A stretch of DNA of 23,979 nucleotides, taken from positions 28,963-52,941 of the forward strand of contig DAFX01000048.1 of NCBI GenBank assembly GCA_002495535.1, in the 5' to 3' direction. The first letter of the stretch is position 1. Each line of letters opens with the position of its first letter. Below are positions 16,077 through 23,551 of this stretch, piece by piece. The notes beneath the pieces are model-generated. The model saw only the letters and a program-made list of their open reading frames with translations, ran no database searches and was not told the DNA's origin. Both the position numbers and the translations under genes were made by a program. This DNA is from Euryarchaeota archaeon UBA433. Its GTDB lineage: Archaea; Thermoplasmatota; Poseidoniia; Poseidoniales; Poseidoniaceae.

Positions 16077-17390
16077 ATGTGGAGCCGTAAATCTGCTATG
16101 CTGGGAAGTTTGGCTGTTGCCATGTATTTGCTAGGTCTGACCTTGCGAAACTCCCAACTCGTTACGATTGCGGTCGTCATCTTTGTGTTCCTTACCTGGG
16201 CTGCCTTGTTTGGTGGTCACGCTGACGTCGCTTCAAGCGGCCGTCGAGCAGAAGAATGGACGGGAGAAGAGGGTGTCGCTCTTGGCAGCGTAACTGCCAT
16301 GCGCAAACTCTCGAGCGCTCGGATCTTCGAAGATGGTGAGTTAAACATTACATTACGAATGCAAAACCATTCTTCACTCGCCAAGATCTTGGAAGTACGC
16401 GACCGAGTTCCTGAAGTGATGCGCATCAAAGACGGTGCAAATTACATCTTGATGGAACTTGGCCCTCGCCGTGAAACCCTCATCGAATACACCGTTGAAT
16501 GCCCTCTCAGAGGCTTCTACAGCGTGGGTCCTGTGGCTGTCAGGATCCAAGACCCATTCGGTCTGTTCCACAAGGAAAAGGAATTGCATGTCTACAATGA
16601 TTTCCTTGTGTTCCCGAAGATGGAAGACCTCAAAGAGACCTTCGTCAAATCGCGTGTTCCGAAGATTTTCACCGGTGCGGTCAACATCCGTCAACCAGGA
16701 CCTGGTTCCGAATTTTACTCCCTTCGTGAATACTTCGAAGGCGATTCGTTCCGTGCCATTAACTGGTCGGCGTACGCTCGCTCTGGAAAACTGATGGTCA
16801 ACGAGCGAGAGCGTGACGCTGTTTCGGACATCATCATCATCGTTGATTCTCGATCTGTTGCTGAAACAGGTCCAGTTTCTCGCAATGCGCTTGTGTACTC
16901 AACACGAGCCGCTGCTTCATTGGCCAAGTTCTTCCTCGGCCGACGCGACAGCGTTGGCGTCATTGTGTATGGTGACGAAGTGGTAAGCGTCGACCGTGAT
17001 ACTGGTAAAAAGCAACTCTATGTGATTTTGACAAAACTCGCTGGTGCCGTCGCAAGAGGCAACATTCCTTTGCAAGTGGTCGTGAACCGAATTCTCCCAC
17101 ATATCAACAAAGGCAGTCCAATTTTGTTCCTGTCGAACTTGGAAGACGATCCTACCATCGTCAACGCACTCCGAGATTTCCGAGCCCGTGATTTCGATGT
17201 CACTGTGCTCACCCCTTCTTCTCTCGAGTTTGAGTTCGATGCACGGCGCATTGACCGAACCGGATATGAAGTCATGAAGACGGAGCGCGACGTGCTGATC
17301 AGTGAACTGCGCGGTCTTGGTGTCAACATCATGGATTGGGAGCCCGATATGCTCCTTTCCACCGCTCTAGCTGGGGCACGAGGATTCTGA
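16077..17390 (+). CDS. DUF58 protein, membrane-anchored, partner of MoxR
   Basis: The protein has 437 residues. Two hydrophobic segments at about 8-22 and 26-44 anchor it. A beta-rich region (about 60-200) contains CPLRGFYSVGP and IQDPFGLF, typical of DUF58 proteins. The DUF58 core is at about 210-240 with SLREYFEGDSFRAINWSAYA. A vWA-like strand IIIIVDSRS follows near 252-260, with a partial metal-site pattern DSRS. Family members are encoded beside MoxR ATPases in bacteria and archaea and are thought to act as their adaptors. The ATG at 16077 follows GAGGTGA (16064-16070) at a 6-nt spacing. The next gene begins 9 nt after the stop, so it is mid-operon. The family call is firm; the function is inferred from the neighbours. 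Confidence 0.94.
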   Translation: MWSRKSAMLGSLAVAMYLLGLTLRNSQLVTIAVVIFVFLTWAALFGGHADVASSGRRAEEWTGEEGVALGSVTAMRKLSSARIFEDGELNITLRMQNHSSLAKILEVRDRVPEVMRIKDGANYILMELGPRRETLIEYTVECPLRGFYSVGPVAVRIQDPFGLFHKEKELHVYNDFLVFPKMEDLKETFVKSRVPKIFTGAVNIRQPGPGSEFYSLREYFEGDSFRAINWSAYARSGKLMVNERERDAVSDIIIIVDSRSVAETGPVSRNALVYSTRAAASLAKFFLGRRDSVGVIVYGDEVVSVDRDTGKKQLYVILTKLAGAVARGNIPLQVVVNRILPHINKGSPILFLSNLEDDPTIVNALRDFRARDFDVTVLTPSSLEFEFDARRIDRTGYEVMKTERDVLISELRGLGVNIMDWEPDMLLSTALAGARGF

Positions 17391-17399
17391 GGTGAAACG

Positions 17400-18323
17400 A
17401 TGACTGTAAGCAAGCCATCCAGCGATACATCCCACCTGTACGACGGTAAAACCGTTCGTTCTTCAGCGCCTTCCAGAAAGAAGGCAGCAGGGCAAATTGG
17501 AGCAGGAAGTGAAATTCCAAAGGATGCAATTCCAACCGTGGAAATCCCGTCCTTCATCGAAAGTCTTCTCGGCGGGCCCCTTGTCCCAAAGACCAAGTTC
17601 CTGCCTCCAGCAAAGTGGGTTCAAACCCTCCAATTGTGCGTGTATGGGGTGCTTGTTGCACTTGCTATGCTCACCTACATTATCTCCCCACCAGAAGGAA
17701 CAATCTGGTACATGATCACTGGAAGCCTCGGGATTGCAACTGCTTTGCAACTTGTGCTCATTGTTGCTGCAACCGGAACTGGATTCTGGGGTACATTCCA
17801 ACGGGATGGCAGGTTCAGTTTGATCAGCAACTTACTGTTCATTCTCGCAATCCTACGGTTCGCCTCCTCCAAGGTCACACTTTCAAGCGACCTCTTCGGT
17901 TTGCAAGACAAAGAATTCTTGCTTTCAGCCCTTGTCGTGGTCTATGCTGTGTTGTTGATCATGTACTTCGAACTGAGCAATGGTGTGCTTCGCTACTCCA
18001 TGCTTGATACCAGCATCAGAACCAACGAAGTGTATGTGATGAACCCACAGAAAATCGTTGGAAAGTACCACCGTTCTCTGATCATCAACCCAATTATCGC
18101 AGTTGTCTTGGCAACTGTTGTTCTCTCTGCAAACACAATCTTGCCGTTCTTTGTTGGTATTTTTTCCAAGGACACGGCGACACGTATGGAGGAATCAGTT
18201 GAGTTGATTTCGGTCTATGGTGTCGCACTTGGAACGTTCTTTGTTTTCTGCGTAGTTGGTGGCTTGTTCGCTCTGAATTTACCAACTCACCTGCAAAACT
18301 TCAGAGAAAAGCGAGCAGAGTGA
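17400..18323 (+). CDS. Six-helix membrane protein, last gene of the MoxR operon
   Basis: The protein has 307 residues and I do not recognise its family. Residues 1-70 are polar, with a basic RKKAAG stretch, and probably cytoplasmic. Hydrophobic segments lie at about 72-94, 101-125, 140-157, 172-193, 226-256 and 266-292; the protein ends in a short basic tail. GAGGTGA (17389-17395) precedes the ATG at 17400 by four bases and overlaps the DUF58 stop, so translation is coupled. Its place suggests a membrane component of the MoxR/DUF58/DUF4350 complex, where other lineages often carry DUF4129 or transglutaminase-like membrane proteins. I see no transglutaminase Cys-His-Asp pattern here. Confidence 0.8.
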   Translation: MTVSKPSSDTSHLYDGKTVRSSAPSRKKAAGQIGAGSEIPKDAIPTVEIPSFIESLLGGPLVPKTKFLPPAKWVQTLQLCVYGVLVALAMLTYIISPPEGTIWYMITGSLGIATALQLVLIVAATGTGFWGTFQRDGRFSLISNLLFILAILRFASSKVTLSSDLFGLQDKEFLLSALVVVYAVLLIMYFELSNGVLRYSMLDTSIRTNEVYVMNPQKIVGKYHRSLIINPIIAVVLATVVLSANTILPFFVGIFSKDTATRMEESVELISVYGVALGTFFVFCVVGGLFALNLPTHLQNFREKRAE

Positions 18324-18334
18324 TTCTAATCACT
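18319..18334. repeat. Perfect palindrome across two convergent stop codons
   Basis: AGTGATT, a CT spacer and AATCACT form a 16-base inverted repeat. It contains the TGA of the plus-strand membrane protein (18321-18323) and the TAG of aspartate kinase on the minus strand (18328-18326), with two bases between the coding regions. As RNA it would fold the same way from either strand, so it could serve as a two-way 3'-end signal. It lacks a U-run directly after it on either strand, so a role in termination is unproven. Confidence 0.5.
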
Positions 18335-19657
18335 GGTTTGTAGCGTATGCTTCAACTCGTACCGTTGGCTCAAGTTCTGCAATAAACCTACGAGGTTTTG
18401 CGTTTTGGTCAACAGTCGAACTGCGTGTTCAGCTTGTGAAAGGATTTCAATCTCAAGGTGCTCGATATCGCTTGAGGTGAAACCTCCACTGTTCGCTCCT
18501 TCTCTGTTGCCAACAAGCGATACGATCGCAGTGTAAGTTTCCATTTTTGTCGAACCGAAATGCCGTTCAACCACTGCTTGAGCGGTAATGGCATCATGTT
18601 GTGAGACAATCCAGCGGATTTCACCCGGTTGCGTGTCAAGATGCCAGCATGAGATATCTGCTTCTGACATTTCGACGAGTACTTCACCGAGGCGGCCACT
18701 TTGTTGTTCGAGGGATTTGGTCTGACTTTGGATTGAAACGACGCTTGGAAGGCATCCAATGGCCTTAATTGCCTTCTTTTCATACACATCGGGACCAACC
18801 ACTGTGGCAGCAGCTTGGTCGTTTGGGCCGTGCAAATGGCGTATCTCCAAAGGAATTCCAGTGCCTGCAAGAGGTTCAACGGTTGCGGGATGCAAAATTG
18901 GAGTGTCGAGCCTGGAAAGTTCCATTGCCTCCCCGTATCCGAGGTAGGCAACTGGTTGAGTTGAAATCCCCCAGCGTGGGTTGAGTGGAAGAATACCTTG
19001 AACATCTTTCCAGAGGATGACACGGTTTGCATCGACGAGGCGTCCGATTGAGGTCGCTGTATGATCCGAACCTCCTCTGCTAAGCAACGCAAGTTGCCCG
19101 TCCTTTCCTTCACCAAACCAACCTGTGATGACAGGAGTATCATGCAGGGCTTTTCGATCGAGCAGGCTCATTGAAGTGGACAAGTCCACGCTTGGGGCAC
19201 GGTTGATGCCATTAAGCCTCAAACCGATATCTTCTGCCCCTACAGGATGCGCTTGTATACCGGATTGCTTCAATCGGTGCGCTACGACAAGAGCGGACAG
19301 CCGCTCGCCCGATGCAAGCAAGCGATTGATAGCCACTCCATCATTGGGTGTTCTCGCTAATTTCACAAGCGATTTTTCGATGCCTTCGAGTACTTTTGTG
19401 AAGACAGGTCCAAGTTCGCTGCTGAGCAACCCGGGAGCAAAGCGGAGATGTTGGCTGGACAAATCATTGACCAACCGGCTCGCATAACGCGGTTCTTTGC
19501 TCGCTCGCATCAATCGATCTGTGGTTCCCCAAAGAGCGGAAACAACAACCATCGAGCGCCCTTTCCAATTTCCTATGACCTCTGCGATTCGGTCAAGGTC
19601 AGAGGCGTCCCTCAAACATGAGCCGCCAAATTTGTGGACTGTAATCGATTCACTCAT
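18326..19657 (-). CDS. lysC: Aspartate kinase
   Basis: The protein has 443 residues from the ATG at 19657. Amino-acid-kinase motifs are KFGGS (9-13), ASGER (115-119, the S-x-GE substrate site), SRGGSDHTAT (193-202) and KDVQGILPLNPR (217-228). The last 140 residues fit the ACT-domain region, but its usual conserved phrases are poorly kept, so feedback control by lysine or threonine may be altered. The enzyme makes aspartyl phosphate, the precursor of aspartate semialdehyde. In the archaeal shikimate route aspartate semialdehyde is a substrate of ADH synthase, encoded in this same operon. The start at 19657 has GGGGGA seven bases upstream and overlaps the chorismate synthase stop; a longer start at 19681 would lengthen that overlap and move KFGG away from the N-terminus. 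Confidence 0.93.
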   Translation of the reverse strand: MSESITVHKFGGSCLRDASDLDRIAEVIGNWKGRSMVVVSALWGTTDRLMRASKEPRYASRLVNDLSSQHLRFAPGLLSSELGPVFTKVLEGIEKSLVKLARTPNDGVAINRLLASGERLSALVVAHRLKQSGIQAHPVGAEDIGLRLNGINRAPSVDLSTSMSLLDRKALHDTPVITGWFGEGKDGQLALLSRGGSDHTATSIGRLVDANRVILWKDVQGILPLNPRWGISTQPVAYLGYGEAMELSRLDTPILHPATVEPLAGTGIPLEIRHLHGPNDQAAATVVGPDVYEKKAIKAIGCLPSVVSIQSQTKSLEQQSGRLGEVLVEMSEADISCWHLDTQPGEIRWIVSQHDAITAQAVVERHFGSTKMETYTAIVSLVGNREGANSGGFTSSDIEHLEIEILSQAEHAVRLLTKTQNLVGLLQNLSQRYELKHTLQTSD

Positions 19658-20765
19658 CGATAAATCCCCCTCGAAGGGCAAGGTCTGTGAGCACTAAGGT
19701 TGCCATTGCTTCCACGACAGCGACAGCACGTGGCCCGAGCACTGGGTCGTGCCGGCCTTTGACCGTTAGAGGTTCCATTTCTCCCGTTTTGAGGTTTAAC
19801 GTCACTTGCTTACTGGCGATGCTTGACGGAGGTTTGAACGCGATGGAACAGTGAATGGGGGCGCCAGTGGCTAGGCCGGCTATGACACCATCAGGTTGGT
19901 CTCCTAGCAGCGTTGGTGCGTCAGGGGTGCCCCCCCATGCATCGTTGTGAGTTCGCCCATCCATTTGCACAACGCCGAAGCCTCGCCCGAAGGTCACGCC
20001 TCGAGCCGCAGGAATCGACATCATCGCTCGAGCCATCGCCGGTTCAATTCCGTCAAACCATGGCTCGCCAAGGCCCAATGGTACGCCTCGAATCGTCAAA
20101 TCGACCCTGCTTCCAACAGAATTACGATCCATGCGGTGCTGCTCCACGGTAGCGACCATCATTTCAGCTGCCGACGGGTCTCTGCATCGCATTTCTTGAC
20201 ATGATTCATTTGCCCAGCGAACGGGTTGTGCATCCATCACCCCAGCCTCGATGTTGCCAATCGCCCCCACATGAGCCTCAATTTTGATACCGTAGGGTGA
20301 GAGCAGAGGAGCGACAAAAGCAGATGCTGCTACAAGAGGAGCGGTCAAGCGGGCAGAAGATACGCCACCACCGCGTAAGTCAGCCTCCCCATTTGAGCGC
20401 TTATGCATCACCATGTCTTGATGACCCGGGCGTGGATGGTCTGGAAGGAAACTGTAGTCTTTGGAACGTGCATCTTGGTTGAGGATCCTCAATTCCACAG
20501 GTTCACCTGTGGTGCGCTCGTCAACCACGCCACTCAAGATCTCGACAGCATCTTCTTCGCTTCTTTTGCTCGCATATCGCCCACCGGGCCTGCGAGCGTC
20601 CATCGCTGCTTTGATGCCTTCACGGTCGACTTGGATGCCTTCTGGAACACCTTCCAAGTTCACACCGACCTGTGGCCCGTGGCTTGTCCCATACAGGGTC
20701 AAGCGAAGGTGTTCACCAAACTGCATATGCATGTGAATCGTTCTTTCCAGCCGTGCTTCCTTCAT
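19650..20765 (-). CDS. aroC: Chorismate synthase
   Basis: The protein has 371 residues. Family signatures are YGTSHGP (usual form GESHG), RPGHQD (usual RPGHAD), RGGGVSSARLTA (usual SGGGRSSARET) and, near the C-terminus, KGRHDPVLGPRAVAVVEAM. The enzyme turns EPSP into chorismate with reduced FMN as cofactor. The substitutions are unusual but the overall match is unmistakable. There are several possible starts: the ATG at 20765 (used here), Met12 at 20732 and Met14 at 20726. The later ones give the spacing to the first motif seen in most family members, and no ribosome binding site decides between them. It lies 27 nt after shikimate kinase; its stop overlaps the aspartate kinase start. Confidence 0.95.
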   Translation of the reverse strand: MKEARLERTIHMHMQFGEHLRLTLYGTSHGPQVGVNLEGVPEGIQVDREGIKAAMDARRPGGRYASKRSEEDAVEILSGVVDERTTGEPVELRILNQDARSKDYSFLPDHPRPGHQDMVMHKRSNGEADLRGGGVSSARLTAPLVAASAFVAPLLSPYGIKIEAHVGAIGNIEAGVMDAQPVRWANESCQEMRCRDPSAAEMMVATVEQHRMDRNSVGSRVDLTIRGVPLGLGEPWFDGIEPAMARAMMSIPAARGVTFGRGFGVVQMDGRTHNDAWGGTPDAPTLLGDQPDGVIAGLATGAPIHCSIAFKPPSSIASKQVTLNLKTGEMEPLTVKGRHDPVLGPRAVAVVEAMATLVLTDLALRGGFIDE

Positions 20766-20792
20766 GAAGGTGCGTGCGGCTCCATACCGGCC

Positions 20793-21680
20793 TCATTCGT
20801 CCTCTGAAGCATTGAGAAACGAAGTTTCGATGACATTTGCAACCGTACTTTGTTTCTCAAAGAATTGCTTCAATCTTTCACATGTTGGGGTACTGACCTT
20901 TGGGGCAACGACCACGAGAGCTGAACCAGAACCTGAAATCCCCGCCGCTCTTGCCCCGTTAAGCAACGCATCATTGGTCAATTTCCTTCCAGCGATATCG
21001 CCCAGCACTCCAAGCATTGCACGACCGTTCCATGTCAGGGCGACCAGTTCCCTTCCCTCTTGTAGGGCGCTGAGAGATTGTTGGAAGGCACCTGAATGTG
21101 GCACGAAATCTTCGAGTACGGGTTTGTGTTCTCGATCGCCTCTGCACACCACGAGTACGTACCAATCATCTGAACTTGGCCCGGGGCTCTCGAGCAAAAC
21201 TCCTTCAGAGATTGAATCTGCTTGAGGATCGATGAGTTTCCATCCGTTCGTGGCACAAGCCCATGCATCATCAACAGAGCCGGTTAAGGAGACGCCAGCA
21301 TCGATTTGAGCCTGAGCCGCCATTGCGACCACATCTGCATCGGGGAGTTCCATTTTAGAGGCATCCTCAAGCGCCCGAAGAGCAGCAACAGCGATCGCAG
21401 CACTGGATTTGAGGCCCTGCCGTGGAGGGATTTTCGAAGCGACAGCCCAATGCAAGTCCTCTTGTGAGCGACCACCAGGCAAAGCATGACCGGATGCTTG
21501 CCATACTGCAAGCACCTTGTCGAGCAATTGATCCGGATCGTCTAGGCTTCGTTTGCTTGGTGCATCAAGAAGCCGTACAGCAACAGGAAGGTCGAGTGCA
21601 ACACTGGCTCCATAGCCTAGTCCAGCGGCATGGAGAAGACTGCAGGCACCATGTGCATGGCCGTTTCCAAGTACTGCCAA
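20793..21680 (-). CDS. aroK: Archaeal (GHMP-type) shikimate kinase, TTG start
   Basis: The protein has 295 residues. GHMP-kinase motifs are PPRQGLKSSAA (85-95, the phosphate-binding loop with the archaeal GLKSS form), TGSVDDAW (133-140) and GISGSGSALVVVA (247-259). It phosphorylates shikimate with ATP, replacing the unrelated bacterial AroK. The longest frame begins with an ATG at 21767, 83 nt inside the previous gene. I chose the TTG at 21680, which has GAGGTGA (21691-21685) four bases upstream and opens with AVLGNGHAHGACSLLHA, the conserved archaeal shikimate-kinase N-terminus. The ribosome binding site contains the stop of the previous gene, so the two are coupled. Confidence 0.93.
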   Translation of the reverse strand: MAVLGNGHAHGACSLLHAAGLGYGASVALDLPVAVRLLDAPSKRSLDDPDQLLDKVLAVWQASGHALPGGRSQEDLHWAVASKIPPRQGLKSSAAIAVAALRALEDASKMELPDADVVAMAAQAQIDAGVSLTGSVDDAWACATNGWKLIDPQADSISEGVLLESPGPSSDDWYVLVVCRGDREHKPVLEDFVPHSGAFQQSLSALQEGRELVALTWNGRAMLGVLGDIAGRKLTNDALLNGARAAGISGSGSALVVVAPKVSTPTCERLKQFFEKQSTVANVIETSFLNASEDE

Positions 21681-21684
21681 CTCT

Positions 21685-21691
21685 TCACCTC
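21685..21691 (-). promoter_or_regulatory. Ribosome binding site that fixes the shikimate kinase start
   Basis: Read on the minus strand, GAGGTGA ends four bases before TTG (21680-21678), and its TGA is the stop codon of 3-dehydroquinate synthase. It matches the site used before the DUF58 gene and the six-helix membrane protein in this window, which supports the TTG over the upstream ATG at 21767. Confidence 0.8.
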
Positions 21692-22695
21692 TCTTGGACA
21701 GCGCTCGAGATAGCGACGCCAATATGGCGTGCACCAACGTCGAGGCATCCAAGGATTTGATTGCCAACCGCCAGTGATGTCACTGACATTGGGGTCCCGT
21801 TTGTTCCGACTGCTCGTACTGTCTCTGCTTGTTGTAAGAACATATGCCCCTCTTTATGGTTTTCATTTAACCACCGCAATAATAACATTGGCCGGCGCTC
21901 GATTTTCAACCTTCCAACAGTAACATTGCGGGTCATACCCTCGGCATTCGCCACAGTAACAGTATCACCTGATGATAATTCAGACAAATATTTGGTTGAA
22001 CCATCGGCCATCATCGTGTAAGATTGTGGCGATCCAGCGTTGACCCTAAACGGGCGAATTGGTACAAATTCAGAGGGAATTGTTTCACCATGAACGAGCA
22101 TAAAACTCGATGCGTTAGAGCCAACAAGCATCCCTTCGCCTTGAACGAGAAGAGATGTGAAATCAATGCAGTAGCGTTCTCCTAGACCACCTTCCTCTAC
22201 AGCGGTAATCGTGAATGCTTCAATGTTTATTTCCGGCGTTGATTGCACCGCTAGAGGCTCATTGTTCTGGTGTCGTTCAAGCCGCTGTGATTTGGCGATT
22301 TGGGCAGCTTCAATAAGCGCTCTTTGAGGGGCGACTGCAATGGCATCGACGCCTTTCTCCAACGCAAATGCAGCACCCTGAATTTGCACCTCCTCATCGA
22401 GCAATGTGGCGATTTTAGTGGGTGTGCCCTCAGCTGCAGCGATTAGATTCTCGATTGGAATCATGGACCAATCAGAGAAGGAGACCAAAAGCCATCCAAC
22501 GCTGCCAATCAAAGAAGTGGCTTGTGCCTGGTCGGAAGCAGTTCCAATGTGGATGTAGGCGCCGAATAGGTTCCCATTGTAGTTTATTTTGTGTCCCTCA
22601 AGGGTCAAACCTGCTTCTCCAATTCGTTGGTCGAAACCAACGGGGAGGGCTGATTGTTGGCTGCCTGTGACCCGGTCATCGATCCAGAGTTCCAC
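21685..22695 (-). CDS. aroB': 3-Dehydroquinate synthase type II (archaeal)
   Basis: The protein has 336 residues. Conserved stretches include IENLIA (81-86), EEGGLGERYCIDF (167-179), GEGMLVGSNASSFMLVHGET (186-205) and IRPFRVNAGSPQSY (213-226). These define the archaeal enzyme that oxidatively deaminates and cyclises 2-amino-3,7-dideoxy-D-threo-hept-6-ulosonate to 3-dehydroquinate with NAD+, instead of the bacterial AroB reaction. The start is GTG at 22695, with GAGGTGGA six bases upstream and nine bases between it and the ADH synthase stop. It follows its pathway predecessor directly in the operon. Confidence 0.96.
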   Translation of the reverse strand: MELWIDDRVTGSQQSALPVGFDQRIGEAGLTLEGHKINYNGNLFGAYIHIGTASDQAQATSLIGSVGWLLVSFSDWSMIPIENLIAAAEGTPTKIATLLDEEVQIQGAAFALEKGVDAIAVAPQRALIEAAQIAKSQRLERHQNNEPLAVQSTPEINIEAFTITAVEEGGLGERYCIDFTSLLVQGEGMLVGSNASSFMLVHGETIPSEFVPIRPFRVNAGSPQSYTMMADGSTKYLSELSSGDTVTVANAEGMTRNVTVGRLKIERRPMLLLRWLNENHKEGHMFLQQAETVRAVGTNGTPMSVTSLAVGNQILGCLDVGARHIGVAISSAVQER

Positions 22696-22704
22696 GTTTC
22701 CACC

Positions 22705-23502
22705 TCACAACCCACATGCGGTCATCGCTTCATCGACGGTTGAATTTTGATGGACCAGCATCACAAGAGCCCGAGCTATGCCTTCGACGTTCTCATGAGC
22801 AAACACTTGGCGACCCATGCACACTCCAGATGCACCGGCATCAAGTGCAGTTCGGACCATTGTGAGGATGCCACGACTGTCACCTGTTGCTGGACCGCCA
22901 GCAACAAGAAGTGGAATCGGTACAGCCTGTGTGATTGCTCGGAATGAGCCGGCATCCCCCGTCCAGACCGTTTTTGCTGCATCACAGCCCAATTCAAAGG
23001 CCAGCCTGGCTGCATGTGCGTTGCATTGTGTGAGGTCACCATCGATTGGGTTGAGGTGTTCTCCACGTGCATAGACCATGCCAAACATCGGAAGTTGGTG
23101 GTGGAGGGCTTCTCTGCTGAGTTGCCCCATGCGCTCAATCATTGCAGCCTCATTCGGACTTCCCATGTTGACTTGGCAAGAGACGCCAGCCCCTCCACGG
23201 GGGATCACTTCATCCGCATGACCAACGATGACCTTGTTTGCAACATCTGGTCCCGCATGGCGTGTCGAAACTGAAAAGTGAATCACCATCGAAGTCGACG
23301 AGCCTTCACAAAGGTGTCCGTAATGGCTCACAAGTCCTTTTTGCGCAACAATCCCATCAACTCCAGCAGCGATCAGTGATTTGATCACGCTTTCTGTATC
23401 AGTGAGTCCGGGAATTGGGAAATCCGAGGCGCCGTGGTCGATTGGAATCCACACGCCGCGGCCACCTGGCAACAACTGCTCTAGCCGTTCCTGCTTCTCC
23501 AT
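22705..23502 (-). CDS. aroA': 2-Amino-3,7-dideoxy-D-threo-hept-6-ulosonate (ADH) synthase
   Basis: The protein has 265 residues and belongs to the DeoC/FbaB class I aldolase family. PIDHGAS (20-26), MVYARGE (142-148), AAKTVWTGD (175-183, Lys177 being the expected Schiff-base lysine), LLVAGGP (198-204) and GASGVCMGRQVFAHE (223-237) match archaeal ADH synthases, which join aspartate semialdehyde to a three-carbon unit from 6-deoxy-5-ketofructose 1-phosphate. It could be a plain fructose-bisphosphate aldolase, but the adjacent type II dehydroquinate synthase argues strongly for ADH synthase. The ATG at 23502 has only a weak upstream site (GGTTGGA). Confidence 0.95.
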   Translation of the reverse strand: MEKQERLEQLLPGGRGVWIPIDHGASDFPIPGLTDTESVIKSLIAAGVDGIVAQKGLVSHYGHLCEGSSTSMVIHFSVSTRHAGPDVANKVIVGHADEVIPRGGAGVSCQVNMGSPNEAAMIERMGQLSREALHHQLPMFGMVYARGEHLNPIDGDLTQCNAHAARLAFELGCDAAKTVWTGDAGSFRAITQAVPIPLLVAGGPATGDSRGILTMVRTALDAGASGVCMGRQVFAHENVEGIARALVMLVHQNSTVDEAMTACGL

Positions 23503-23529
23503 GGGGGTTCCAACCTGTCACCATTCTCA

Positions 23530-23551
23530 AGGTTTCGCACAGAAAAAACCT
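23530..23551. repeat. Inverted repeat upstream of ADH synthase
   Basis: AGGTTT and AAACCT are separated by ten bases in the 48-nt gap before the aromatic genes, touching the stop codon of the regulator gene. The spacing (16 bases centre to centre) would suit a dimeric regulator, or the repeat could be a weak hairpin. Arms of only six bases can arise by chance. Confidence 0.25.

Noticed and set aside
21681..21767. N-terminal extension of shikimate kinase from the ATG at 21767
   Set aside because: It would overlap 3-dehydroquinate synthase by 83 nt. The TTG at 21680 has an ideal ribosome binding site and begins exactly at the conserved domain.
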